A DNA stretch of 44,175 nt from Planctomycetota bacterium. Lineage in GTDB: Bacteria > Planctomycetota > Phycisphaerae > Sedimentisphaerales > Anaerobacaceae. The stretch is from contig JAUWIG010000026.1 in the NCBI GenBank assembly GCA_030605475.1, forward strand, positions 1 to 44,175. The letters are read 5' to 3'. The translations under genes and the position numbers were made by a program. Each line of letters opens with the position of its first letter. Within the stretch, counting starts at the first letter, position 1. Below, in pieces: positions 14,924 through 24,448 of this stretch. The notes below the pieces were generated by a model, which saw nothing but the letters and a program-made list of their open reading frames with translations, was not told the origin of the DNA and did not search any database.

Positions 14924-17900
14924 TTAATCATCATCTTCTATAACAACAAGGGCTTCCCGAGGCAGGCCAAGCTTGTAATCGTCATTGGGGTCAATGCTAA
15001 CAATCACCTGCTCCGGCCCTTCAACGTTGGGGTCGTTCACGGGCGTGACTGTAATGGTTGCCGAAGAAACGCTGCCGGGAATTGTCACCGAGCTGCCCAA
15101 TGGCGTATAGTCATCGCCGCTGGTCGCCGAACCGCCTGCGGTATAGCCCACAATCAACGCTGAGCCGGTATCACCTGTGCGATACACGGTAAACTCTCCG
15201 GGAGTTTCACCCACTTCATAAGCGCGGGAAATAGAGGCACCGATGTATACAATCGTATCGCTACTGCCATTGGGGTCGGTATTATTGAGATACTCTTCTA
15301 TGTTCGTATAGCCATCGCCATCAAGGTCTCCATTGGGAACGAGGCTGCCATTGTATTGTTCTTCCCAGTAGTTCGGCATGCCATCGTTGTCACTGTCAGC
15401 AGGGGTGGTAAGCGAGTAAAGGGTAGGCCAGCCGCCAACCTCATCTTCATCGTCGATAATCTGGCCTGTCTTGTTTTTAATATCGTTTATGACGCGAACG
15501 TCAACGGGGTCTCTGGCCGGTAAATTGGCACCAACGTCTGCCATAACCCTGGTGTAGGCTGTACTCGGACCATCAGTAGCGACAGCGACGACATCAAAGG
15601 GTCCATCCTGTTTGTATTCCTCTATTTGCTCCTCGGTGAAGCCTTGAAAACGGACGAGACTCCATGGGTCTGGCGGAGTGTTGCCATCCAGCGAATTATC
15701 GGAGAAATATCCTTTGCTCAAATTGTACTGTTGTTTGAAAATCTCAGTGCTGGTGCGTTCGTTTCCATTTTTATAATAGTTTCCGATGAAATTTACCAGG
15801 CTGATTTTGGGAGGGTCCGTATCAGTGTTATATCCGGGCGTGCTGTCGAGCCAGCTGTATATTACATTGTTGCGGAAATCAAAAGTCCAGCCATTGGGGT
15901 CACTCCCGTTGGTATTCTGCGGGCGGGGACATCGGGTCTTATGATGGGCATAAAGATTGTGATGATAGGTTACTTCTTTGTCACAGCATTGGTTGATTAA
16001 AGAAGCATAACCGTGCGGCTCAGGGTCGTGATGCTCCGAATCGTTCAGACTTTCGCTAATCATGCACCACTGGACCGTAACATCGTTGGAGTGAGTAACG
16101 GAAAGCGTTTCATCCACCGACCAGCTCGCCGAAACATGGTCTATCATAACGTTATTGCTCTCGGTAACTGCCAAACTATCCGGTTCGTATCTGGGCGGGT
16201 CTGGGCCTGGATGAGCGAAATTGTCGCCGGGCCGACACCGTATATAGCGGACAATCACATCTTCAGCACCTTCCACTTTAAACTCATAATCCTTAAGGGT
16301 TATCCCATCGCCCGGAGCCGTCTGGCCTGCAATAGTAATATAAGGATTGGTCACCTTCAAAGTCGATTGCAGTGTTATAGTGCCCGAAACGTCAAAGATA
16401 ACAATTCTGGGCCCGCTGGCCTGGACTGCTGCGCGGAGACTGCCGGCCCCGCTGTCGTCGAGGTTAATGACCTTGAGGACCTGTCCGCCACGACCTCCTA
16501 TAGTCCACATACCAGGACCTTCGGCAGTTGGGAAGGCCGGCCTTGTAGCCCCTGTGGTGAAGCCCCACACCTGGCCCTTCCAGACATTGCTGTCCTTGAC
16601 CTCATCAATCCGCCAGTAGTGGGCCGTATCATAATCCATCACACCGGGGTCAAAAGTGGTACTGGTTTGGTTGCCTTTGTACACGTTGGGGTCGTTTGGT
16701 CCGGTAGCCACCGGCCACAAGTTATTGGCATCGTTGACATCATTGAAATTGGTACCGAAGTACACATCGTGCGTATATATTCCACCCGCACCGGGGTTCC
16801 AGACCAGGTCGACATCGATGTCAACTTTCGTACCATCGCCAGGACTCACAATCGAGGCTGTCCTCGAAGCCGTGGTGAAGCTCCAGAGGTCGCCTTTAGT
16901 TGTGCCGATGGCGTTCTTCCCATCGATTCGCCAGCAGTAAGTGGTATCTGGTTCAAGATACCCCTCTAAGCAATATCGTGCAAATGAAGCAAAATCGTCA
17001 AAGTCAACGTTGCCGCTCCGGTTGAGGTCGGCGCCATTACACCAATTGTTTGTTGAATTGCAGTCGTTCAACCACTCATCAGCCAAGACATCAAGGCTAG
17101 TCCAATCAATAGGAAAATCAATAGGAAGCCCAGTGGGATAGTAGACTGCACTAAGCTGGTTACCTTTGTACACGTTTGGGTCCTCTGGTCCGGTAGCCAC
17201 CGGCCAGGAGTCATTGGCATCGTTCACATCGTTGCAATCGGTGCCAAGGAACACATCATGTGAGGTCGCCTCCCATCCCGGCGACCAGATAAGGTCTGTA
17301 TTCAAGTCCACACCTGTGGCCTCGTGTGAAGGATGAGGGTTAGTTGCCTTCTCAGGAGAACCCGGTCCTAAATCAGTCGTAAAGGTCCAGATAAAACCAT
17401 CAGTTTTAACTTCGTTGGGGCCGCCGGGGCTGCCGCCGTTAGGGTCGTAGCAGTCAACCTGCCAATAGTAAGTTTGGTCTACCACCGGAGAGAAGTTCGT
17501 CGTTGACTCCACATCGTCGTAGTCGACAATCTTATCGAACGTGTCCATGTTAGGGTCGGTACCAAATAGGACATCGCATTTGACGATATCTTCCTGCACC
17601 AGAGGCTCGGGCAGTGCCCAGCTAAGCTCATCCAAACTCAGAGCGACCGACTCGCCGCTGTAAGGGTTCGGGTTCCATGCCCGTGCCAAAGCAGGGCTGC
17701 CCTCGGCTGCTACTCTGGTCTTGCCAACACTATACCGAGCGACCACCTGGCGAGCCCCGGCATAGGCAGTAATCCGGTCGTCGCCGACATACTCATTGAT
17801 AGTCGGCACCACATTGCCATCTACTACCAGCAGACCGTCCGTGATATCCATCGAGCCGGTTGATGCCTGATATATCCCGAATGTGCTGGCGTTAATAGTT

Positions 17901-18457
17901 CCGGCCTGCAGGTCTACGTCGCCAATACCGGTATTAGGGTCGGCGATGCTTGCTCCTATTTTAAAACTACCGCTGATGTTGAGTGCTGTCGAGTCGCCGG
18001 TCATATTGATACGGCCGAGGCCCCTGCGCGCAAGACGAAGTGAGCCGTCGGTGGCCAGGGTGCCGCCGCTCATATCCAATTTTGAGAGACTGGGATTTAC
18101 TGAATTGGCGATTCCCATCCATCCATCATCTTCGTGTGTTCCGCCACCGACATGTGCCCTCCCACCGGTCATTTTCAGAGTGGCAAGACCCGCCGCTTCG
18201 CCAATCATCAGGCAGCCAACTCGCACAGTGTTCGGACCGACCATATTCGCATCGACAATCGGGCTGCTCACTTCTGCGATGTCCTTGATTCGGACCTTGT
18301 CGTTAATGCCGGGGACAACACCATCCCTCCAGTTGCCCGGCGTGGTCCAGAGATGGTCGGATGGGTCACCGTCTTCCCAATAAACATCTGCCAAAGTTTT
18401 ACCGACCGGACCCAGTACTAAAACAAGACAGAATAAATAAATCAGTTTTTTAGACAT
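14924..18457 (-). CDS. Secreted multidomain pectate lyase (PL1-like) with FN3-like, dockerin-like, EF-hand and Calx-beta modules
   Basis: This 1177-aa exported enzyme has a signal peptide at 1-23 (ending GKTLA). Residues 24 to about 250 form a beta-solenoid-like region (repeated DMSGGTLATDGS, INMTGDS motifs). About 255-640 holds three FN3-like planctomycete modules with the recurring VFLGTDCNDVND / VATGPEDPNVYKGNQ pattern. A dockerin-like stretch (WLNDCNSTNNWC, then GADLNRSGNVDFDDFASF) sits inside the second module near 450-498. About 640-1015 is the lyase: AVQASGPRIVIFDVSGTI, YITIAGQTAPGDGITL, IDHVSASWSVDETLSV. Calcium-type DSDNDGMPNYWEEQ and GDLDGDGYTNIEEY blocks follow, then a Calx-beta domain to the end. 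GAGGAGG before the ATG is a strong ribosome-binding site. No PEP-CTERM tail is present. Confidence 0.9.
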   Translation of the reverse strand: MSKKLIYLFCLVLVLGPVGKTLADVYWEDGDPSDHLWTTPGNWRDGVVPGINDKVRIKDIAEVSSPIVDANMVGPNTVRVGCLMIGEAAGLATLKMTGGRAHVGGGTHEDDGWMGIANSVNPSLSKLDMSGGTLATDGSLRLARRGLGRINMTGDSTALNISGSFKIGASIADPNTGIGDVDLQAGTINASTFGIYQASTGSMDITDGLLVVDGNVVPTINEYVGDDRITAYAGARQVVARYSVGKTRVAAEGSPALARAWNPNPYSGESVALSLDELSWALPEPLVQEDIVKCDVLFGTDPNMDTFDKIVDYDDVESTTNFSPVVDQTYYWQVDCYDPNGGSPGGPNEVKTDGFIWTFTTDLGPGSPEKATNPHPSHEATGVDLNTDLIWSPGWEATSHDVFLGTDCNDVNDANDSWPVATGPEDPNVYKGNQLSAVYYPTGLPIDFPIDWTSLDVLADEWLNDCNSTNNWCNGADLNRSGNVDFDDFASFARYCLEGYLEPDTTYCWRIDGKNAIGTTKGDLWSFTTASRTASIVSPGDGTKVDIDVDLVWNPGAGGIYTHDVYFGTNFNDVNDANNLWPVATGPNDPNVYKGNQTSTTFDPGVMDYDTAHYWRIDEVKDSNVWKGQVWGFTTGATRPAFPTAEGPGMWTIGGRGGQVLKVINLDDSGAGSLRAAVQASGPRIVIFDVSGTITLQSTLKVTNPYITIAGQTAPGDGITLKDYEFKVEGAEDVIVRYIRCRPGDNFAHPGPDPPRYEPDSLAVTESNNVMIDHVSASWSVDETLSVTHSNDVTVQWCMISESLNDSEHHDPEPHGYASLINQCCDKEVTYHHNLYAHHKTRCPRPQNTNGSDPNGWTFDFRNNVIYSWLDSTPGYNTDTDPPKISLVNFIGNYYKNGNERTSTEIFKQQYNLSKGYFSDNSLDGNTPPDPWSLVRFQGFTEEQIEEYKQDGPFDVVAVATDGPSTAYTRVMADVGANLPARDPVDVRVINDIKNKTGQIIDDEDEVGGWPTLYSLTTPADSDNDGMPNYWEEQYNGSLVPNGDLDGDGYTNIEEYLNNTDPNGSSDTIVYIGASISRAYEVGETPGEFTVYRTGDTGSALIVGYTAGGSATSGDDYTPLGSSVTIPGSVSSATITVTPVNDPNVEGPEQVIVSIDPNDDYKLGLPREALVVIEDDD

Positions 18458-18630
18458 GATACACCTCCTCGCTTTAAAAAATTAGGACCTATGTAAAATC
18501 CACAATTTTAATATCACCCCTCACAAATACCTCACTTTTTCATCACTCGTCTCCTAAATTAAGAAGCCGTAGAAATAATCTAACTGCGCTGGCATTTGCG
18601 AGAGATGTATACATTTAGTAATGTCCACCT

Positions 18631-18659
18631 ATTATACCAAGAATCAACCGATACGTCAA
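18631..18659 (-). promoter_or_regulatory. Promoter of the pectate lyase gene
   Basis: On the minus strand TTGACG (18654-18659), a 17-bp spacer and TATAAT (18631-18636) predict a transcript start near 18624. This leaves a 5' leader of about 165 nt, unusually long for this window. The leader contains GGAG followed by a three-codon frame ATG AAA AAG TGA. I see nothing else in the gene-free stretch 18458-18799. Confidence 0.7.
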
Positions 18660-18799
18660 CGTTCGCCAAAAAAAAATAGCAGCCAGGAACCAAATGCGGA
18701 TTAATCCAGACAAATCACCTAAAATACGTGGAATGCAGGACTTTCGTTTTCCGATTTACAATTGAGATTGGCCGGAGGCGTTCGGAACGAAATGATAAA

Positions 18800-19417
18800 T
18801 CAGGCACGAATGATGTCGGCGATTTTCATAAGTCGGGAGGTATTGTCGCGTTCGGCTTCGGCCAATTTGTCGAAAATGAATCTAATAGTTTCGTGCAGTT
18901 CGGGAATGACGATGTGCTCCAGCACATTAACTCTTCGGCGGGTCATTTGCAGCTCGATAGCGAGAAGGCGGGCCTGCTTTTCCTTTTCAGCCAATTCAAT
19001 CAAATGGTCGAAGGCACGTTCTAAGGCCATTAGTGCGACATCCAGTTCGCCGGATGTCGTTGCAAAGCCATAACAGATAATTTCGCCGGCCATTTCCTTA
19101 GTCAGATGAGGCACTTTTACGTTCATTATTCTGGCGAACGCAATGGCCAGACTAAACTTCTTTGTAGGAACTTCAAGGGCAGCCTTTGTATCTTCCGGCT
19201 CCATTGTCGCGCGGGCCAGCATAAAACGCCGGCACGTCTCCAGCAGCTCGGTTTCGACACGCCTGCGCAAGGGCTGAATTTCCTTGGCGATTTTAATCAG
19301 CTGCCGGGAAATTTCATCTCTCTTTTCGCTGAGCAAGTGATGACCCCGACTGGCAAGCGCCACCCGCTTGCGCAGATGCAATAGCTCCATTCGTGTAGCG
19401 TTAACGTTGGCAAGCAT
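18800..19417 (-). CDS. atpD: V-type ATP synthase subunit D
   Basis: This 205-aa central-stalk subunit couples rotation of the membrane rotor to the A3B3 head. The N-terminus (NVNATRMELLHLRKRVALAS) and the long C-terminal helix (ALERAFDHLIELAEKEKQAR, MTRRRVNVLEHIVIPELHET) are the two antiparallel helices of the D shaft, and RRRVNVLEH is the family's signature area. The length is normal. Its ATG follows the stop of subunit B immediately. It is the last gene of the operon. In V-type nomenclature D is not the F-type beta subunit. Confidence 0.95.
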   Translation of the reverse strand: MLANVNATRMELLHLRKRVALASRGHHLLSEKRDEISRQLIKIAKEIQPLRRRVETELLETCRRFMLARATMEPEDTKAALEVPTKKFSLAIAFARIMNVKVPHLTKEMAGEIICYGFATTSGELDVALMALERAFDHLIELAEKEKQARLLAIELQMTRRRVNVLEHIVIPELHETIRFIFDKLAEAERDNTSRLMKIADIIRA

Positions 19418-20872
19418 TTAGTCGGCTTCCTTTACTTCGTTATCATCTTTTGGTTCGTCATTAGTCTTTGCTTCGTTATCGCTGTCGGTTTTCTGGCGGA
19501 ACCTCGGCATATATTTTTCTATAAGTTTGACATCGATACGCTTTAGTTCGGCATTTTCAAACATGCTCAGCAGTTCCCAGCCCAGATTGAGGGTTGTTTC
19601 CACTGAGCGATTTTCATAGTAATCCTGCGAAACATACTTGGCCTCAAATTCATTGGCAAAGGTCATATATTTCTTATCTTCCTCTGAAAGGGCGGCTTCA
19701 CCCATAATTGTTGCCAGCTCCTGTGCTTCTTTGCCTCGGGCATAGGCGGCGTAAAGCTGGTTGTACAGGTCAGCGTGGTCTTCACGTGTCTTTCCTTCGC
19801 CGATGCCCTTATCCTTAAGTCGCGACAGGCTCGGCAAGACGTCTACCGGCGGTGAGACCGCTTTTCTATGCAGTGGACGGGATAGAATAATCTGGCCTTC
19901 GGTAATATAGCCGGTCAGGTCCGGAACCGGGTGGGTCTTGTCATCCTCAGGCATTGTCAATACCGGCACCATCGTAATAGAGCCTTTTTTGCCTTTGATT
20001 CGCCCGGCCCTTTCATAAACGGTCGCCAGGTCCGTGTAGAGATATCCAGGATACCCTCGTCGGCCCGGCACCTCTTTTCTGGCTGCACTAATCTCTCGCA
20101 GCGCCTCGCAGTAGTTGGTCATATCATTTAGGATTACCAGAACATGCATATCCAGCTCGAACGCCAGGTATTCGGCGGCGGTAAGCGCGAATCTCGGCGT
20201 CGCTATCCGCTCAATTGCAGGGTCGTTTGCGAGATTGACGAACATCACCGCTCGCTCAATCGCGCCGGTCTCCTGCAGGTCATTGATAAAGAATTGAGCT
20301 GACTCGAACGTGATTCCCATTGCTGCAAATACGACCGCAAACTCGCCGCCTCCCAGAACCATTGCCTGCCGGGCGAGCTGAGCGGTTATCTCGTCGTGGG
20401 GCAGGCCTGCACCTGAAAATACCGGCAGCTTCTGACCGCGCACGAGCGGATTCAAGCCGTCAATTGTCGATATGCCTGTCTGGATGAATTCGTTCGGGTA
20501 ATCACGGGCGTACGGATTGATGGGTCTGCTGTTGATATCCTTTTTGCTAACCGGAATTATAGCAGGGCCGCCATCTTTGGGCTCACCCAGACCGCTAAAG
20601 ACCCTGCCTAAAATGTCCGGCGAGACAGCCAGTTCCAGAGGCTTGGCTAAAAATCGAACTGTGCTCTTATCAACGTCGATACCGCGTGTTCCCTCGAATA
20701 CCTGGACGAGGACTTTATCGTTTTCCACCTGGAGAATCTGGCCGTGCCGCACCGAGCCGTCACCCAGTTCAATATCGACTATGTGCCCGTATTTGGCCTC
20801 ATCGACCATCTCGACCAACATCAGTGGTCCGGAAATACTCGCGACTGTTTGGTATTCTTTTATAGACAGCAT
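19418..20872 (-). CDS. atpB: V-type ATP synthase subunit B (non-catalytic)
   Basis: This 484-aa nucleotide-binding but non-catalytic subunit alternates with A in the head. Typical blocks include [56 protein letters not shown] (no P-loop lysine, as expected for B), [12 protein letters not shown] and [20 protein letters not shown]. The last 22 residues are an acidic tail ([20 protein letters not shown]) beyond the conserved fold. It is separated from A by a 66-nt gap containing the word series TAGCGTTTAGCGGTTAGCG. Confidence 0.95.
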   Translation of the reverse strand: MLSIKEYQTVASISGPLMLVEMVDEAKYGHIVDIELGDGSVRHGQILQVENDKVLVQVFEGTRGIDVDKSTVRFLAKPLELAVSPDILGRVFSGLGEPKDGGPAIIPVSKKDINSRPINPYARDYPNEFIQTGISTIDGLNPLVRGQKLPVFSGAGLPHDEITAQLARQAMVLGGGEFAVVFAAMGITFESAQFFINDLQETGAIERAVMFVNLANDPAIERIATPRFALTAAEYLAFELDMHVLVILNDMTNYCEALREISAARKEVPGRRGYPGYLYTDLATVYERAGRIKGKKGSITMVPVLTMPEDDKTHPVPDLTGYITEGQIILSRPLHRKAVSPPVDVLPSLSRLKDKGIGEGKTREDHADLYNQLYAAYARGKEAQELATIMGEAALSEEDKKYMTFANEFEAKYVSQDYYENRSVETTLNLGWELLSMFENAELKRIDVKLIEKYMPRFRQKTDSDNEAKTNDEPKDDNEVKEAD

Positions 20873-20938
20873 CTCAAGCTCCCGACAAATATAGCGTTTA
20901 GCGGTTAGCGTATAGCGTTTGGTTTTCTTTTCTGTCCG

Positions 20939-22717
20939 CTATACTCTGTCCGCTACTTTCAATTGTTTCATCTGCTCTGTTATCGTTTCCCTTATTTGTG
21001 CGACTTTGGTTATATCTTTTTCCGGAATATCTTTTGCCCTTGCGATTTCTTCCCGCACCGGCAGTTTGAATATCTGGGCGGTTTCAACTCCAGTTTCAAT
21101 AGCGGCAAGGGCCTGGCTTTCAAAGTGCAGGATGGTTTTTAACATTTCGTACTGCTTGGTTATCGATGTATGAGTATCGACCTTGTGAAAAGCATTTTGA
21201 TGCAGGAAATCCTCGCGGACCGACCGCGCTGTCTCAAGCGTCAATCTATCTGCCGGCGACAAGGCCTCGGCGCCAACCAGCCGAACAATTTCAAGAAGTT
21301 CAGCCTCCTGCTCCAGCAGACTCATTGCCTTTACGGTCAACTTTTCCATCTCCAGGCCCTGGTCCTTATCCTCGAAGCAGTCTTTCAGGTATTCCTTATA
21401 GAATGAATAGCTTGTCAGCCAATCGATGGCCGGGAAATGCCTCTGGTAAGCAAGTCTTCCCTGCAGTGACCAGAACACCTTGACCACGTGCAGTGTCGCC
21501 TGCACAACTGAATCCGACAAGTCACCGCCAGGCGGGCTTACCGCGCCGATAATCGATAAAGTTCCACCACGCTCGGGGGAGCCGACGCATTGGACCCGAC
21601 CGGCTCTTTCATAGAACGATGCAATCCGAGCTGCTAAATATGCAGGATAACCTTCCTCGGCCGGCATCTCTTCCAGGCGGGTCGATATCTCTCGCATCGC
21701 TTCAGCCCATCGGCTCGTACTATCAGCCATCAACGCCACGACATAACCCATATCGCGGAAATACTCAGCTATGGTAATACCCGTATAGACCGAGGCTTCT
21801 CTCGCCGCTACAGGCATATTCGATGTGTTTGCAATCAGTACCGACCGTTTCATCAGCGGCTCGCCGCTGCGCGGGTCTTTCAATTCCGGAAACTCCGTCA
21901 GGACGTCAGTCATTTCGTTGCCGCGCTCGCCGCAGCCGACATAAACAACAATATCCGCATCGACCCACTTGGCCAACTGGTGCTGAACGACTGTTTTGCC
22001 TGTTCCGAACGGTCCCGGCACACAAGCTGTTCCGCCTTTGGTGATTGGGAAGAAGGTGTCAATAACCCGCTGACCTGTAACGAGGACTTTGTTTGGTGCA
22101 AGCCGGCTTCTTATCTGTCTTGCATTGCGGACGGGGCATTTCTGCATTAGTTTCAGTTCAGTTTCGGTGCCATCTTCGCCAGCCACGACCCCAATCGTTT
22201 CAACAACTGTATAATCACCTTCATCTATTTTTTGCACGGTTCCCTCTACTTCAGGCGGTACCATAATCTTGTGTGTAAGTAGTGTTGTTTCCTGAACCTC
22301 GCCTATAATGTCGCCGGGGCCTACTTTCGCTGATGGTTCTATTGTTGGTTTGAAGTGCCATTTCTTTTCTCTGTTCAGGCCCGGTATCGTACTGCCTCTG
22401 CTCATAAACTCACCTTCGCTTTTATAGAGCAAACTCAACGGTCTTTGGATGCCGTCGTAAATGCCTTCAATCAGGCCCGGCCCTAATTCAACGCTCAGAG
22501 GTGCCTGGGTATCAACCACAGGTTCGCCGGGTCCGAGGCCTGTAGTTTCTTCATATACCTGGATTGAGGCCAAATCGCCGTTCAATTCCACGATTTCACC
22601 TATCAGGGCCAGGTGTCCCACGCGAACAACGTCGTACATTCGCGCACCAGTCATGCCTTCAGCAACAACAACGGGGCCTGCAACTTTAATTATTTTTCCC
22701 TCTCTTGTTTCGCTCAT
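20939..22717 (-). CDS. atpA: V-type ATP synthase catalytic subunit A
   Basis: This catalytic subunit of about 592 aa hydrolyses or makes ATP. It has the N-terminal KVAGPVVVAEGM barrel, the A-specific non-homologous region (residues about 110-190), the P-loop GPFGTGKT near 235-242, ADIVVYVGCGERGNEMTDVL, and MADSTSRWAEAMREIS. The frame is open two codons further upstream to a TTG, but the ATG at 22717 (MSETREGKII) preceded by AAAAGG is the better start. The usual P-loop third position varies (GTGKT here). It follows subunit F closely. Confidence 0.95.
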   Translation of the reverse strand: MSETREGKIIKVAGPVVVAEGMTGARMYDVVRVGHLALIGEIVELNGDLASIQVYEETTGLGPGEPVVDTQAPLSVELGPGLIEGIYDGIQRPLSLLYKSEGEFMSRGSTIPGLNREKKWHFKPTIEPSAKVGPGDIIGEVQETTLLTHKIMVPPEVEGTVQKIDEGDYTVVETIGVVAGEDGTETELKLMQKCPVRNARQIRSRLAPNKVLVTGQRVIDTFFPITKGGTACVPGPFGTGKTVVQHQLAKWVDADIVVYVGCGERGNEMTDVLTEFPELKDPRSGEPLMKRSVLIANTSNMPVAAREASVYTGITIAEYFRDMGYVVALMADSTSRWAEAMREISTRLEEMPAEEGYPAYLAARIASFYERAGRVQCVGSPERGGTLSIIGAVSPPGGDLSDSVVQATLHVVKVFWSLQGRLAYQRHFPAIDWLTSYSFYKEYLKDCFEDKDQGLEMEKLTVKAMSLLEQEAELLEIVRLVGAEALSPADRLTLETARSVREDFLHQNAFHKVDTHTSITKQYEMLKTILHFESQALAAIETGVETAQIFKLPVREEIARAKDIPEKDITKVAQIRETITEQMKQLKVADRV

Positions 22718-22732
22718 TATCAAAACCTTTTC

Positions 22733-23059
22733 TTAATCATTATTTTGCAAAATGTTGATACCCATAGCCCTCTTAAGCGCTTCACCCAGAGACTTCGTCG
22801 CGAAGCCACCAGAAGCGGTGGTAAACGGCACAACCACAATACAAGGGGTCGGCAGATTCTGTTGAGTTGAAAAAACTTCTTCAGCCATCGGTGCTATATT
22901 TTCGGCAACTACCACAAGGGTGTATTTGTCGTCGATTATTTTCCTGGCACTTTCAATTATCTGCTCGGGCCTTTGGCCTACCGCAAACGTATCTAACCCA
23001 AGCGCCGAAAACGGCATTACAAAATCCGCATCACCTAAAACCGCAACTTTACCTTCCAT
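22733..23059 (-). CDS. atpF: V-type ATP synthase subunit F
   Basis: The 108-aa protein shows the family pattern: a beta-strand start (KVAVLGDADFVMPFSALGLD), a conserved LVVVAENIAPMAEEV stretch and a late PCIVVVPFTTAS. F binds the central stalk with D and contributes to regulation. The length matches other bacterial F subunits. It lies just upstream of A. Unusually, an ankyrin gene separates it from subunit C. Confidence 0.9.
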   Translation of the reverse strand: MEGKVAVLGDADFVMPFSALGLDTFAVGQRPEQIIESARKIIDDKYTLVVVAENIAPMAEEVFSTQQNLPTPCIVVVPFTTASGGFATKSLGEALKRAMGINILQNND

Positions 23060-23266
23060 AATTTCGTGTCTCGTGGCCCGTCGCTCGTTAGAGTTTGTTG
23101 ATGAGACTTACAAGCATGCGGGACTCATGGCTTATATCTTCTGCCATCGACCAATTTGTCATTTAGAAAAACCTTTTCCGACACTATACGATCCCTAATA
23201 CCCTTTTTTTCTTATTGTCTGCATCACTCACCCACACCATTCTTGCTAAGCAAATCGGCTGCTTCC

Positions 23267-24382
23267 TCAACGCTGAACTGTTTGTGTGTACTTTTTTCCT
23301 TCCTTTTCAAATTCAACGCCATTTTTATTTATTTTTATGATAGTTGCACCGTTTACCGTATCACCAATGCGTACTATTCTACCCTCGGGGCCAATAAGTG
23401 CGCATGATTTAGCTGGGTTATCCGGGTCATAGACAATACCTCTTACGCCTTCCACTTTGGGTGGTATGCGGGACAGGCCGTCTTTAGCTCGGCCGTCTTT
23501 AGCTCCATGTTTGCGCAAGAGTTCGATGATTTCTTTATATTCTTTGTTCGTCACATATAATGGATTCTGCGCCGCGTACAATGGAGTCCAGCCTCTACCG
23601 TCTTTGACATTCACATCGGCGCCGTTGGCGATAAGCAGTTCAACCATATCCTTGTAGCCTCTTCTGATCGCGGTGTACAGGGGCGTCTGGTCCCACCTGC
23701 CCTTTGCATTGACATCGGCGCCGCTGGCGATAAGAAGTTCGGCCAGAGCCTTGTTGCCTTTGTCGATCGCTGCGTTCAGGGGCATACGACCGTCCTTGTC
23801 CTTCGCATTGACATCGGCACCATTGGCGATAAGAAATTCTACCAGGGCCTTGTCACCTCCCATAGCTGCCCAGAGCAGTCTCGTGATGCCGTGCTTTTCC
23901 TTCGCATTCACATCGGCGCCGTTGGCCAGAAGGAGTTTGATTACATCCTTGCTCTCAGCATAATGCAGGGGCATCCAGCCATCCTTGACCACCCTCGCGT
24001 TGACATCGGCGCCCTTGGCAATAAGCAGTTCTGCTATATCCTTGTGGTCTGAAAAAGCCGCGGTGTGCAGGGGCGTCCAGCCGTCCTCGGTCTTTGCGTT
24101 GACATCGGCGCCACTGGCAATAAGAAGTTCTACCGCCTGTTTGTGGCCCTTTGCGATCGCAATGTATATGGGTGTAAGACCTTTGTTCGTCTTTGCGTTG
24201 ACATCGGTGCCCTGTGAAATGTGTAGTTTGATTTGTTCGATGTCACCGTCAGCGGCGGCTTGCTGCAGTGACTTAGTAGGTTTCGTCGGAGGCTGCTGGG
24301 AGGACTGCGGTTCTTTCTTCTTACACCCCGCGGCGATAAACATTAACGCCAAAGCCAAGTATAATAGTTTTGTCGGTTTCAT
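23267..24382 (-). CDS. Ankyrin-repeat lipoprotein with C-terminal secretion-type (GspC/PilP-like) domain, inside the V-ATPase operon
   Basis: The 371-aa protein begins with a lipoprotein signal (LALALMFIAAGCKKK, lipid-accepting Cys20). Residues about 38-300 hold eight ankyrin repeats of about 33 aa, recognisable by the recurring ELLIASGADVNAK and TPLHTAA blocks. The C-terminus from about 305 (GIVYDPDNPAKSCALIGPEG, VRIGDTVNGATIIKINKNGV) resembles the beta domain seen in type II secretion/pilus GspC-PilP-like proteins. It would be anchored outside the cytoplasmic membrane, unlike every V-ATPase head subunit. It sits on the operon strand between subunits C and F, with GAGGC before its ATG. Confidence 0.85.
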   Translation of the reverse strand: MKPTKLLYLALALMFIAAGCKKKEPQSSQQPPTKPTKSLQQAAADGDIEQIKLHISQGTDVNAKTNKGLTPIYIAIAKGHKQAVELLIASGADVNAKTEDGWTPLHTAAFSDHKDIAELLIAKGADVNARVVKDGWMPLHYAESKDVIKLLLANGADVNAKEKHGITRLLWAAMGGDKALVEFLIANGADVNAKDKDGRMPLNAAIDKGNKALAELLIASGADVNAKGRWDQTPLYTAIRRGYKDMVELLIANGADVNVKDGRGWTPLYAAQNPLYVTNKEYKEIIELLRKHGAKDGRAKDGLSRIPPKVEGVRGIVYDPDNPAKSCALIGPEGRIVRIGDTVNGATIIKINKNGVEFEKEGKKYTQTVQR

Positions 24383-24448
24383 TTTTTGTTGCCTCGTATA
24401 AATATACAGCCCATCTCATTGCCCGTTCCTCGTGTCACGGGGCACGAG

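Noticed and set aside
16013..16969. 318-codon plus-strand frame opposite the pectate lyase
   Set aside because: Antisense shadow of a clearly assigned gene; no ribosome-binding site or recognisable domain.
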